Positions 47,201 to 55,638 of a stretch of DNA of 64,000 nucleotides are shown here, in pieces (position 1 is the first letter of the stretch; each line of letters starts with the position of its first letter). Source of the DNA: Arthrobacter burdickii (lineage in GTDB: Bacteria; Actinomycetota; Actinomycetes; Actinomycetales; Micrococcaceae); contig NZ_JAROCG010000001.1 of the NCBI RefSeq assembly GCF_030433645.1, positions 1 to 64,000 of the forward strand, given 5' to 3'. The notes under the pieces are model-generated. The model was not told the DNA's origin, did no database searches, and worked only from the letters and a program-made list of their open reading frames with translations. The position numbers were made by a program, and so were the translations under genes.

Positions 47201-48766
47201 GGCATCGCGAACGTCGACTTCGGCGACCCCGTGGAAGCGGTCAACCGCGTCGCGGAGGAGATCGAGGATCAGGGCCTCGCCGATGTCATCGTCGCCGAGT
47301 ACCACGAGGGCGCCGGTGACGGCGTCGTCGAGGGCGCGACGCTCGAGCAGGAGATTGCCGCCGGCGGTTCGTTCGCCCGGATCGTCACGGAGACGACCCC
47401 GCTGGTGGACGCGATCTTCACGGGCCACACGCACAAGCAGTACGCCTGGGACGCACCCGTTCCGGGAGCTTCCGGCGAGACCCGCCCGATCCTGCAGACC
47501 GGTTCCTACGGTGAGTTCATCGGCCAGATCACGCTGACCGTCGACACCGCCACCGGAGACGTGCTGTCCTACACGGCCCGCAACGTCGCCCGGACCACCG
47601 ACGCGGACGCCGCGCTCGTGGGCGCCTTCCCGAGGGTCGCCGAGGTCAAGAGCATCGTCGACGCGGCCATCGCGCAGGCGTCGGTCATCGGCAGCCAGCC
47701 CGTCGGGTCGGTCACCAGGGACATCACGACGGCCTTCACCGGTACCACGCGTGATGACCGCACCTCGGAATCGACGCTGGGCAATCTCGTGGCCGACTCC
47801 CTGCGGGCCAGCCTCTCCCCCGCCGAGCGCGGCGGAGCACAGATCGGCGTCGTCAACCCGGGTGGCCTCCGCAACGAGCTCTACTTCGCTCCCGACGGCG
47901 TCGTGACCTTCGCCGAGGCCAATGCGGTGCTGCCGTTCGTGAACGACCTCTGGACGACCACCCTGACCGGTGCGGAGTTCAAGGCGATGCTCGAGCAGCA
48001 GTGGCAGCCGGACGGGAGCTCGCGGGCCTTCCTCGCCCTCGGCCTCTCGGACAACGTGAGTGTCACCTACGATCCGGCCCTCGCGCGCGGCTCGAGGATC
48101 ACGTCCGTCCTGATCGACGGCGCACCCCTCGATCCCGCCAAGGATTACCGGATCGGCACGTTCAGCTTCCTGGCCCAGGGTGGCGACAACTTCACGGTGT
48201 TCCGTGAAGGAGCCGACACCCGTGAGTCCGGCCTGGTGGACCGTGACGCCTGGATCGACTACATCCGGGCCAACAGCCCGCTGTCGCCGTCCTTCGACCG
48301 TCGCAGCGTCCAGGTGCAGGGCGCTCCGACCACCGTGAAGGCAGGCGCCGCCGTGTCGTTCACCGTGTCGAAGCTGGACCTGACGTCGCTCGGCAGCCCG
48401 GCAAACACCACGCTGGCTGCCGGCTTCGTGGCCGCCGATGGCACCACGACGCCGCTGGGTTCCGTCCCCGTCACCGGCGGGAGTGCCACGGTGGACCTCA
48501 CCGTTCCGGCCACTGCGAGCGGGCAGGGACGCATCGTCCTGACGGCGGCACCCAGCGGGACGACGGTGACCCTTCCGGTCGCGGTCGAAGCGGTTCCTCC
48601 GGTCGAACCGCCCAAGCCGGGCAAGCCGGAGAAGCCCGGCAAGCCCATCAAGCCGGGCAAGCCTGCCTGCTCCGAGCCGGCCCTGCCGTCCGAGGGCGCG
48701 AACAGCGGCAGCTGGGCGAGCTACCGTGCGCACCTGGCGAACTACCACCGCTGCCTCGAGGGCTAG
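44225..48766 (+). CDS. Secreted ExeM/NucH-type nuclease fused to 5'-nucleotidase
   Basis: 1513 residues. Signal peptide (cut about ANAVE, residue 30), lamin-tail domain (about 45-170), a Thr-Pro linker (about 220-240), OB-like domain, endonuclease/exonuclease/phosphatase domain (about 510-840: IASFNVLNYF, catalytic Glu in VTLMEVENS, LTGDFNAY, ASDHDPVI), then a complete UshA-type 5'-nucleotidase (about 848-1340: NINDFHGRID, SAGDNIG, GNHEFDRG, GHTHKQY, NPGGLRNEL) and a bacterial Ig-like domain. The tail has four KPGKP units and a Cys-containing end, without an LPXTG sorting signal. Role: degrade extracellular DNA and strip phosphate from the nucleotides. Monocistronic, with its own terminator. 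Confidence 0.92.
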   Translation: MVYSSWKGALGAALSVGLIASPMIALPANAVETPPATASAAATGVIINEAYLSGGSAGTPFTNKYVELYNPTDAPVSLDGWSLQYRAPGSPATPAATALRGTIPAKGYFLIQGGSNGTAGSALPTPDLATGLNPGAAGGVLVLSDQAATVGALRIGSIVGTPGVVDALGYGTANAFEGTAAPTPGAGSTKSANRTGFADTDNNGADFTLQDTTPMNSASTGGSTPTPTPTPTPTPTVPPTPGAVVPIRDIQGTGTATPLSGQTVTTRGKVTAAYPTGGFAGFYLQTAGSSAAADQTASDAIFVFSPDTVASVAVGDYVEVTGTAGEFFNLTQLTVPAGGTTKLTEAAEEPKASSIALPATDAAREAVEGMLFQPSGAYTVADNYTLNQYGEVTLAAGTERLLQPTDVARPGTPENAAVIADNAARSIRLDDGATTNFFTQANRGKVLPYLTASQPVRVGYSAAFTSPVVLDYRNSAWKFQPLSELNGATPDAQPVQFAGERPAAPQPVGGNLKIASFNVLNYFPTTGEELTGCKYFTDRAGNPITIDGGCDSRGAANKENLERQEAKIVAAINGLGADVVTLMEVENSAKFGKDRDFALATLVEALNEKAPGTWDYVRSPAAVPALADEDFIRTALIYKKAVAEPVGESVILNDNVVFSNARKPLAQAFKPVGGSDAETFLTIVNHLKSKGSGPSSGGNADTGDGQGAWNAARVAQAQALVGFADSMKAAAKTDKVFLTGDFNAYTMEDPMQVLYDAGYVDQGKKDGKYSYVFSGLSGSLDHVLASPAADATVTGVDTWNINSAESVALEYSRFNNNVTDYYVADPYRASDHDPVIVGMNLAPADTTAELNLLNINDFHGRIDANTVRFAGTVEKLRAEFGEDKTAFLSAGDNIGASLFASALQDDKPTLDVLDALDLRASAVGNHEFDRGFGDLTGRVADTADFPYLGANVYAKGTTEPALDEYSIITVDGVDVAVIGVVTEETATLVSPGGIANVDFGDPVEAVNRVAEEIEDQGLADVIVAEYHEGAGDGVVEGATLEQEIAAGGSFARIVTETTPLVDAIFTGHTHKQYAWDAPVPGASGETRPILQTGSYGEFIGQITLTVDTATGDVLSYTARNVARTTDADAALVGAFPRVAEVKSIVDAAIAQASVIGSQPVGSVTRDITTAFTGTTRDDRTSESTLGNLVADSLRASLSPAERGGAQIGVVNPGGLRNELYFAPDGVVTFAEANAVLPFVNDLWTTTLTGAEFKAMLEQQWQPDGSSRAFLALGLSDNVSVTYDPALARGSRITSVLIDGAPLDPAKDYRIGTFSFLAQGGDNFTVFREGADTRESGLVDRDAWIDYIRANSPLSPSFDRRSVQVQGAPTTVKAGAAVSFTVSKLDLTSLGSPANTTLAAGFVAADGTTTPLGSVPVTGGSATVDLTVPATASGQGRIVLTAAPSGTTVTLPVAVEAVPPVEPPKPGKPEKPGKPIKPGKPACSEPALPSEGANSGSWASYRAHLANYHRCLEG

Positions 48767-48796
48767 GTAGGTCGCGGGGCTCCGGCCCGCAGAATC

Positions 48797-48833
48797 AAGG
48801 GGACCTTCACCGCATGGTGAAGGTCCCCTTTTT
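48797..48833 (+). terminator. Terminator after the secreted nuclease-nucleotidase
   Basis: Perfect 15-base stem (48797-48811 with 48816-48830), four-base loop, and a T run; usable from both sides. Confidence 0.85.
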
Positions 48834-48891
48834 CGGCGTCGGACCCGCATTCGGGAGCGTCGCGCCGCGTCCGGTTCCCGCAGGGTGCGTG

Positions 48892-50937
48892 TCAGGCGGC
48901 TGCGGCCCGCGTCAGGATGGCGCCGGCGATCGCGTCGGCGTCCAGCAGGGTCCTGCCACCGGCCTCCAGGGGTGCTCCTGCCTCCGCCGCGATGGCCGTC
49001 CCCCACTGCACCGATGCGAGCTGGAGACCGATCACGAAGAGTGATTCCTGTTCCTTGCCGGTACGGTCGACGGCGCGGTAGGGAGGCGCGGTGACGTCGA
49101 GCCCGGCTGACGTCACCGGGACCCCGTCTTCGGCCATCGAGGTCCTGGGCCGGACGGTGCCCGTGGCCAGGAGGCTGCGCATGAGCGGGGACAGGCTCGT
49201 CGAGACCCGGTTGGCGGGCATCATCGCCTCCACGAGGTAGCGCCCCGAGAACGAATCGCCATGGACCCAGGGAGACGTGGCGCGGAAGAGTCCCTCGTCC
49301 GGGTCGAAGCCGAAACTCGGGTTCGGCCCGACGAAGCGCACGATCCCCGCACGGACGAGCGCCGCGAGCTGGGCGATGCGCACCGGTGGCGGCCCGCTCG
49401 CGAGACCCTCGACCAGCGGTTCGAACCATCCCCGCAGTTCCGCGTCCCAGGACGTCGCGGAGATGCCGCCGTCCGCTACGGCCTGCTTGATGACCGACCG
49501 GCCGGCGTTCATGGCGCCGATCGCCATCTTGAGCGGGTCGTCCTCGCCCCGGGCCGAACCGGCGGCATCGGCGTCGAGGTAGGCGAGCACGGCCGCGGAG
49601 AACTCCTCGCCGTCCTCGAAGCGGCGCCCGGCGAACGGGTGCGCGAGGGCTTCGACGTCCAGGCGCAGGGCCTCCGGTACCCGGCGCGCGACGACGGCAC
49701 CGGCTGCTGCTTCCCACCCGGAGCCCTCCAGGGCAAGGGCCCCGTCGAGTTCCTCGAGGAACGCGTCGCAGGACTGGAGCGCCCGTTCTTCGGTACGGCA
49801 GAGCGTCGAGTAGTAGGCCCACAGCACGTCGCGGTGCAGCAGGGGCCAGATGTCGTGATCGAAGCCTGGCTGGACGCCCGACCTCCGGAAGGCGAGCACG
49901 CGGTCGGGTGTGCAGAAGCGCAGTGTGACGCTGCGCGGGATGTAGGAGTCGAGTTCGGCCTTCGCCCGATACGGCACTCCGCGCCGCGAGGCCGCGACGA
50001 GCCGTGGCTCCCTGCCTGATGCCTCGTAGTCCAGCCGGCCGTCGTCCCGCTGCGAGAACCGTCCCCCACGGCCCTCCGTCAGCTGGATCATGGCGTCGAA
50101 GAAGTTGAGCCCGAGCCCGCGGATCAGCACCGTCTTCCCGGCGGGCAGCCGGTGCCAGGCGACGTCCGCCGGAACAGCGGGCGCCCAGTACTGCAGCCCG
50201 TAGCGGGCCGCAGCGTCCTGCAGCTTCTCCTGCTCGGGGGTGAGGGTGGCGGCGAGGTGGCCGACAGCCAGGACGACGTCGTCGACCTCGAGCTGTGACC
50301 CGTCGTCGAGGATGATCCGCCAGCGACGCGCAGCCCCGGCTGCAGCGCCGCTACGATTCGTCCCATCCGCTTCGGCCGCGCCGCGGCTGGAGTCACCGGC
50401 ATCGTGACCGGTATCTGCACCGGTATCTGCACCGGCGTCGTCACCGGCGGGCCCGATGCCGACGGCTTCCTTGCGGTGATGCATCACGCTGACCCCGGGA
50501 CCGGCCTGTCGCACGACCTGCCCGAACACCCAGGTGAGGTACCGCCCGTACAGCGCCCTGCTCGGGAAGTCCCTCGAGGTGAGCCTCGTGCACTCCTCGA
50601 CGTCCGCGTCGCCGAGGCCGGGAACGAGTCCTTCCGTGGCACGAACGCGCCACTCGTCGAAGGACACCGCCACCGGTCCTGCTGCGATACTCCCGGCGAC
50701 GGAGCCGACGGGTACCACCGTGGGGTAGAGGGACGGAGTGTTCATCAGGAAGAGCCGTGACTGGTCGGTCCTCCAGATGTGTCCAGGACCGGGCTCGTGG
50801 GGCTCGATGAGGTGTACGACGATGTCCGGAGCAGCGTCACCGAGAGCCCTGTGCCTCGCGATCAGTCGCTCCACCACCGAGGTGCCGCGGGGCCCGCCTC
50901 CGACGACGGCGACCTGCGTTGCCTCCTGGTTCTTCAC
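48892..50937 (-). CDS. FAD/NAD(P)-binding protein (adenylate-forming/L-lysine-type monooxygenase-like), function unknown
   Basis: 681 residues. N-terminal dinucleotide site VAVVGGGPRGTSVVERL and IEPHEPGPGHIWRTDQ, with VVLAVGH at about 245, match the FAD-NAD(P)-binding (HI0933/PF13454-like) proteins. A Gly/Asp/Ala-rich insertion (about residues 160-185, repeated GADT) interrupts the domain. The rest is a helical half with GLGLNFFDAM. Product family is widespread in Actinobacteria without assigned reaction. GTG 50937 follows TAGTCT by six bases. Divergent from the prolyl oligopeptidase gene. Confidence 0.75.
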   Translation of the reverse strand: MKNQEATQVAVVGGGPRGTSVVERLIARHRALGDAAPDIVVHLIEPHEPGPGHIWRTDQSRLFLMNTPSLYPTVVPVGSVAGSIAAGPVAVSFDEWRVRATEGLVPGLGDADVEECTRLTSRDFPSRALYGRYLTWVFGQVVRQAGPGVSVMHHRKEAVGIGPAGDDAGADTGADTGHDAGDSSRGAAEADGTNRSGAAAGAARRWRIILDDGSQLEVDDVVLAVGHLAATLTPEQEKLQDAAARYGLQYWAPAVPADVAWHRLPAGKTVLIRGLGLNFFDAMIQLTEGRGGRFSQRDDGRLDYEASGREPRLVAASRRGVPYRAKAELDSYIPRSVTLRFCTPDRVLAFRRSGVQPGFDHDIWPLLHRDVLWAYYSTLCRTEERALQSCDAFLEELDGALALEGSGWEAAAGAVVARRVPEALRLDVEALAHPFAGRRFEDGEEFSAAVLAYLDADAAGSARGEDDPLKMAIGAMNAGRSVIKQAVADGGISATSWDAELRGWFEPLVEGLASGPPPVRIAQLAALVRAGIVRFVGPNPSFGFDPDEGLFRATSPWVHGDSFSGRYLVEAMMPANRVSTSLSPLMRSLLATGTVRPRTSMAEDGVPVTSAGLDVTAPPYRAVDRTGKEQESLFVIGLQLASVQWGTAIAAEAGAPLEAGGRTLLDADAIAGAILTRAAAA

Positions 50938-50943
50938 CCGTCA

Positions 50944-50949
50944 AGACTA
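50944..50949 (-). promoter_or_regulatory. -10 element for leaderless FAD-protein gene
   Basis: TAGTCT on the minus strand, six bases before GTG 50937. Confidence 0.45.
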
Positions 50950-51014
50950 TCCAACTCGGCCGCTGCCCCCGGCCGGGGGACCTCTGCGCAGTGCTGTGCT
51001 TCCCGGGCCCTGCA

Positions 51015-51020
51015 TAGGAT
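51015..51020 (+). promoter_or_regulatory. -10 element for leaderless prolyl oligopeptidase gene
   Basis: TAGGAT, six bases before ATG 51027. Confidence 0.45.
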
Positions 51021-51026
51021 GGGCCC

Positions 51027-53114
51027 ATGACGCACGCGACGGACACCACCGCGACAACGGACGACCCCTTTCTCTGGCTCGAGGACATCTACGGCGACCG
51101 GCAGCTCGAGTGGGTGCGCGCCGAGAACGCGCTGACCGAGGACGCCCTCGTGACACCGGACTTCGAGCAGCGGGAGCGGAGCATCCTCGAGGTGCTCGAC
51201 TCCACTGACCGCATCCCGATGGCGGGCAAGCACGGCGACTTCTACTACAACTTCTGGCGGGACGCCGAGCACCGGCAGGGCATCTGGCGCCGGACGACGT
51301 GGGACAGCTACGCCTCGGAGGACCCCGCGTGGGAACTCCTTCTCGACGTGGACGCGCTGAGCGCCACCGAGGGAACCGAGTGGGTGTGGGCCGGCGCCCT
51401 CTTCCTTCGTCCGGCTGAGGGCGCACCCCACGAACGGGTCCTCGTCGCCCTCTCCCCGGACGGTGGGGACGCGACGCGCTACCGCGAGTTCGATCTCGGC
51501 AGGCTGGCCTTCGTCGACGACGGCTTCGACATCCCGACGGCGAAGAGCCGGATCAGCTGGGCCGGCCCGGACGCCCTGTACGTCGGCACGGATTTCGGTC
51601 CGGGCTCCATGACGTCCAGCTCCTACCCCCGGACCGTCCGGATCCTGCCGCGCGGCGGAGACCTCGCGTCGGCCGAGCAGTACTTCGAGGTGGACCAGGA
51701 CCACATGATGGCCCTCGTCGTGCACGATCCGACGCCCGGCTTCGAGCGTGACCTCGCCGTCGACACCATCGACTTCTACACCCGCCGGACGTACCTGCGG
51801 CAGGACGGCGGGTGGCGCCTCATCGAGGTCCCCGAGGACGCCAGCATCTCCCTGCACCGGCAATGGCTGATCGTCCGGCCCCGCACGGACTGGACCGCCG
51901 CAGGCAGCACGTACGGAGCGGGATCCCTGCTCGTCATCGACCTCGCGTCCTTCCTCGGCGGGGACCGCTCCTTCGTGACGGTCTTCGCCCCGGACGCCTC
52001 GACGTCCCTCCAGTCCTGGAGCTGGACACGGAACCATCTCCTGCTCAACCTGCTCCACGACGTGTCCTCGGAGATCCGCATCATCGACCCGGCGAGGGAC
52101 TGGGCCGCCGACCTCCTGGACGCCTGCCCGCCCCTCCACTCGGTGGACGCGTACGCGGTCGACGACGAGGACGACGACGCCGGCGACGACTACTGGCTCG
52201 TCGCCACAGGCTTCCTGACCCCGTCGACGCTGTACCGCGGCACCATCGGCGGAGATTCCACCGCCGTGAAGTCCTCACCGTCCTACTTCGCCGAGGACCG
52301 GTTCAGCGTCGAGCAGCACTTCGCGGTATCGAGCGACGGCACACGGGTTCCCTACTTCCAGATCGCGCCGAAGGACCTGCAGCTCGACGGCGGCAACCCC
52401 ACCCTGCTGTCCGGCTACGGCGGGTTCGAGCACTCGATGACCCCCGCCTACAGCGGCGTGATCGGCCGGGGCTGGCTCGAACGCACCACGGAGGACGGCC
52501 GGCACGGCGTCTACGTCCTCGCGAACATCCGGGGTGGAGGAGAGTACGGACCGCGGTGGCATTCCGCCGCACTGCACGCCAACCGCCACCGCGCCTACGA
52601 GGATTTCGCCGCCATCGCCGGCGACCTGGTGCAGCGGGGTGTCACCTCGCCCGCACTGCTGGGCTGCACGGGCCGGAGCAACGGAGGGCTGCTCGTCGGC
52701 AACATGCTCACCACGTACCCGCACCTGTTCGGCGCGATCTCATGCGGGGTTCCGTTGCTGGACATGCGCCGCTACACGAAGCTGTCTGCCGGGTTCTCCT
52801 GGATCGCCGAGTACGGCGACCCCGACAAGCCCGAGGAATGGGAGTACGTGCAGACGTTCTCGCCCTACCACCTCCTCCGGGACGACGTGGCGTATCCCAA
52901 GACCCTCATCTGGACGGCGACGAGTGACGACCGGGTAGGCCCCGTGCAGGCCCGCAAGATGGCGGCGAGGATGAAGGACCTGGGCGTCCAGAACGTCTGG
53001 TTCCACGAGGCGCTGGAGGGTGGACATGCCGGAGCGTCCGACAACCGGCAAGCGGCGAGGATGCACGCCATGAGCTTCGAGTTCCTGTGGCGGGCACTCA
53101 CCGGCTCGCTCTGA
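51027..53114 (+). CDS. Prolyl oligopeptidase family serine peptidase
   Basis: 695 residues. N-terminal DPFLWLEDIYGDRQLEWVRAEN is typical of S9A peptidases; then a seven-bladed propeller (about 80-420) and an alpha/beta-hydrolase domain with nucleophile GCTGRSNGGLLVGN, Asp in TSDDRVGP and His in ALEGGHAGASD. No signal peptide, so cytosolic; acts on short Pro-containing peptides. ATG 51027 follows TAGGAT by six bases. The catalytic Ser sits in GRSNGG rather than the GGSNGG of classical prolyl oligopeptidase. Confidence 0.9.
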   Translation: MTHATDTTATTDDPFLWLEDIYGDRQLEWVRAENALTEDALVTPDFEQRERSILEVLDSTDRIPMAGKHGDFYYNFWRDAEHRQGIWRRTTWDSYASEDPAWELLLDVDALSATEGTEWVWAGALFLRPAEGAPHERVLVALSPDGGDATRYREFDLGRLAFVDDGFDIPTAKSRISWAGPDALYVGTDFGPGSMTSSSYPRTVRILPRGGDLASAEQYFEVDQDHMMALVVHDPTPGFERDLAVDTIDFYTRRTYLRQDGGWRLIEVPEDASISLHRQWLIVRPRTDWTAAGSTYGAGSLLVIDLASFLGGDRSFVTVFAPDASTSLQSWSWTRNHLLLNLLHDVSSEIRIIDPARDWAADLLDACPPLHSVDAYAVDDEDDDAGDDYWLVATGFLTPSTLYRGTIGGDSTAVKSSPSYFAEDRFSVEQHFAVSSDGTRVPYFQIAPKDLQLDGGNPTLLSGYGGFEHSMTPAYSGVIGRGWLERTTEDGRHGVYVLANIRGGGEYGPRWHSAALHANRHRAYEDFAAIAGDLVQRGVTSPALLGCTGRSNGGLLVGNMLTTYPHLFGAISCGVPLLDMRRYTKLSAGFSWIAEYGDPDKPEEWEYVQTFSPYHLLRDDVAYPKTLIWTATSDDRVGPVQARKMAARMKDLGVQNVWFHEALEGGHAGASDNRQAARMHAMSFEFLWRALTGSL

Positions 53115-53246
53115 CGGATCGCTCTGCCGGCGCCGTCCTGCCGGGGCCGTCCTGCCGGCGCTTGCGCGGCACGGCCGGGACCGGACGGGGCGTTTTGCTC
53201 TTGCCCTCCCCTTCTGGGTAACCTTGGGAGGCTAGAGATAGCCGAT

Positions 53247-53334
53247 GGAGACGTGCCAGAGCGGCCGAATGGGCTTCACTGCTAATGAAGTGTGGGCCTA
53301 AAGCCTACCGGGGGTTCAAATCCCCCCGTCTCCG
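53247..53334 (+). tRNA. tRNA-Ser (GCT anticodon)
   Basis: 88 bases. Acceptor GGAGACG pairs with CGTCTCC, anticodon loop CTGCTAA gives GCT, long variable arm present. CCA not encoded. A TAACCT hexamer at 53219-53224 is a possible -10. Confidence 0.95.
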
Positions 53335-53339
53335 CGAAC

Positions 53340-53366
53340 GGACCCCCTGGAAACAGGGGGTCCTTT
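53340..53366 (+). terminator. Terminator after tRNA-Ser(GCT)
   Basis: Ten-base stem (53340-53349 with 53354-53363) with a GAAA tetraloop and TTT. Confidence 0.8.
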
Positions 53367-53429
53367 GCGTTCCGGACCCTGCCGGAACGGCCCCGCCACA
53401 CCAGCCCCGTCGCACCGCAACCCGTCCGG

Positions 53430-55544
53430 CTAGGCCTTCAGCGCCAGGGCGAACGGAAGCACACCCGAGGCTCCTGCAGCACGCAGGGCCCTGCCCGCCT
53501 CGGTGATGGTCCACCGGCTGTCGGCGAAGTCGTCCACGAGCAGGACGGGTCCGGGGTTCGCTGCGAACCAGGCGGCACCCTCCGGTGGAACGGCGAAATG
53601 GTCCCAGACGGAGGCGAGGCGGAACGCGCTGTTGCCTCCGGGCTGGCCCTGCGGGAAGCCGTGCGGCGTGGTCAACTGCCCCAGGTAGGGAATCCGCCCC
53701 ACCCCGGCGAGCGCCTGCGCCAGGGATCCGATGAGTTGCGGACGCCGCCGTGACGGCACGCTGACCACGGCGACGGGCCGCTCGTCCCAACCCCATTGCG
53801 CCAGGACCCGCACCACGGCCTCGACGATCGACGGATCCAGCGGCGCGTCGGGCGTCGCGTCCGCCATCAGCTCCCGGAGCCGGTTGCCCCAGCCGAGGTC
53901 CGTCAGGCGGGCCAGGGCCCGACCGGACAGGCTGACCTCGCCCGGCTTGAGCTTCCCCTTGAGGGGCACTCCCAGCTTGTCCATGCCGCTGGGCCACTGG
54001 CCGCGCGGCTCCAGCTCCACGCCCACCCTGCTGAGCGCCTGGCTCGCGGAATCGGACGCCTCGTGTGCCACCTCGTCGGAGTACCAGGGGCCCGCGCAGT
54101 TGTCGCAGCGACCGCAGGGCGTCGCGGCGGGATCGTCGAGGGACCTCGACAGGAATTCCATCCGGCAACCCGTCGTGTTCTCGTAATCCAGCATCGCCCG
54201 CTGTTCCACGACGCGGGCCTCGCTGATGCGGCGGTACCGCTCGGCGTCATAGGTCCAGGACGTACCGGTGCTCTCCCACCCGCCGGTGACCTTGCGGACC
54301 GCGCCGTCGACGTCGAGCACCTTGAGGAGGAGTTCGAGGGGCGAGCGCTTCAGGTTGACCCGTGTCTCGAGCGCCGGCGTGGACAGGACGACACCGGGTT
54401 CCAGTGCGTCGAGAACCCGCAGCGCGGCATCCTGGGAGGGCATCGACGCGGTGGCGAAGTACTCCCAGATGTCGCGGTCCTCCGCGCCGGGCAGCAGCAG
54501 GACATCGGCGTTCGGCGTCCCGCGGCCGGCGCGTCCCACCTGCTGGTAATAGGCGACCGGCGAGGACGGGGCGCCGAGGTGCACCACGAAGCCGAGGTCG
54601 GGCTTGTCGAAGCCCATGCCGAGGGCGCTCGTCGCCACGAGTGCCTTCACCTCGTTGTTCTTGAGGGCCGACTCCGCGGCCTCGCGATCTGCCGGGTCCG
54701 TGCGGCCCGTGTAGGCGCGGACGGCATGCCCGTTCTCGCGCAGCAGGCGCGCGGTGTCCTCCGCAGCTGAGACCGTCAGGGCGTAGATGATGCCGCTGCC
54801 CGGCAGGTCGGACAGGTGCGTCAGCAGCCAGGCGAGGCGTGACCGCGGACTCGGCAGGCGGAGCACCCCGAGCCGCAGCGATTTGCGCGCCAGCTCGCCG
54901 CGCAGCGTGAAGACGTCCGTGCCGCCTGCCCCGAGCTGCTCCTCGACGTCCTTCACCACGCGGGAGTTCGCCGTCGCCGTGGTCGCCAGCACGGGAACGC
55001 CCTGCGGGAGCCCCAGGATCAGTTCGCGCAGGCGCCGGTAGTCCGGCCGGAAGTCGTGTCCCCAGTCGGAGATGCAGTGCGCCTCGTCGATGACGAGCAG
55101 GCCGGTGCGCCGCATGAGTTCGGGCAGGTGCAGCTCCCGGAAGGACGGGTTGTTGAGGCGCTCGGGCGAGACGAGGAGGACATCCACCTCGTTGGCCTCC
55201 AGTTTGGCGGTGATGTCCTGCCACTCGGTCTGGTTGGCCGAGTTGATCGCTTCCGCGCGGACACCTGCCCGTGCCGCGGCGGCGACCTGGTCCCGCATGA
55301 GAGCCAGCAACGGCGAGACGATCAGTGTGGGACCCGCACCCCGCGCGCGCAGCAGCAGGCTCGCCACGAAGTACACGGCAGACTTGCCCCATCCCGTCCG
55401 CTGGACGACGAGCGCACGCCGCCCGCCCTCCACGAGGGCCTCGATGGCCTCGAACTGCCCCTCGTGGAACTGCGCGTCCGGTGACCCGACGAGGGTGTGC
55501 AGGAGGGAGGTTGCTTGCTCGTTGAGTGTGGTGGTCGGCGACAT
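53430..55544 (-). CDS. RecQ-family DNA helicase with C-terminal phosphoribosyltransferase-like domain
   Basis: 704 residues. Helicase motifs: I QRTGWGKSAVYF, II VIDEAHCISDWGHDFRPDY, III TTATAN, and VI QVGRAGRG; RecQ zinc cysteines TTGCRMEF and CGRCDNCAG. The last 220 residues are not RecQ-like: they contain VLLVDDFADSRWTITEAGRAL, which has the form of the PRPP-binding loop of ComF-type phosphoribosyltransferases. ATG 55544 lies six bases after GATACT, a near match to the leaderless pattern. The combination is seen in other actinobacteria; a DNA repair or competence role is possible, reaction unknown. Confidence 0.85.
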   Translation of the reverse strand: MSPTTTLNEQATSLLHTLVGSPDAQFHEGQFEAIEALVEGGRRALVVQRTGWGKSAVYFVASLLLRARGAGPTLIVSPLLALMRDQVAAAARAGVRAEAINSANQTEWQDITAKLEANEVDVLLVSPERLNNPSFRELHLPELMRRTGLLVIDEAHCISDWGHDFRPDYRRLRELILGLPQGVPVLATTATANSRVVKDVEEQLGAGGTDVFTLRGELARKSLRLGVLRLPSPRSRLAWLLTHLSDLPGSGIIYALTVSAAEDTARLLRENGHAVRAYTGRTDPADREAAESALKNNEVKALVATSALGMGFDKPDLGFVVHLGAPSSPVAYYQQVGRAGRGTPNADVLLLPGAEDRDIWEYFATASMPSQDAALRVLDALEPGVVLSTPALETRVNLKRSPLELLLKVLDVDGAVRKVTGGWESTGTSWTYDAERYRRISEARVVEQRAMLDYENTTGCRMEFLSRSLDDPAATPCGRCDNCAGPWYSDEVAHEASDSASQALSRVGVELEPRGQWPSGMDKLGVPLKGKLKPGEVSLSGRALARLTDLGWGNRLRELMADATPDAPLDPSIVEAVVRVLAQWGWDERPVAVVSVPSRRRPQLIGSLAQALAGVGRIPYLGQLTTPHGFPQGQPGGNSAFRLASVWDHFAVPPEGAAWFAANPGPVLLVDDFADSRWTITEAGRALRAAGASGVLPFALALKA

Positions 55545-55625
55545 TTCCCCAGTATCCCAGCCGCCTCCCCCACTCCCTGCGGGCGGGTCTCCCCTGTGGA
55601 CGGCCCGCGCCGCGACACCACCCGA

Positions 55626-55631
55626 TACACT
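55626..55631 (+). promoter_or_regulatory. -10 element for leaderless phosphohexomutase gene
   Basis: TACACT, seven bases before GTG 55639. Confidence 0.45.
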
Positions 55632-55638
55632 TCGGAAC

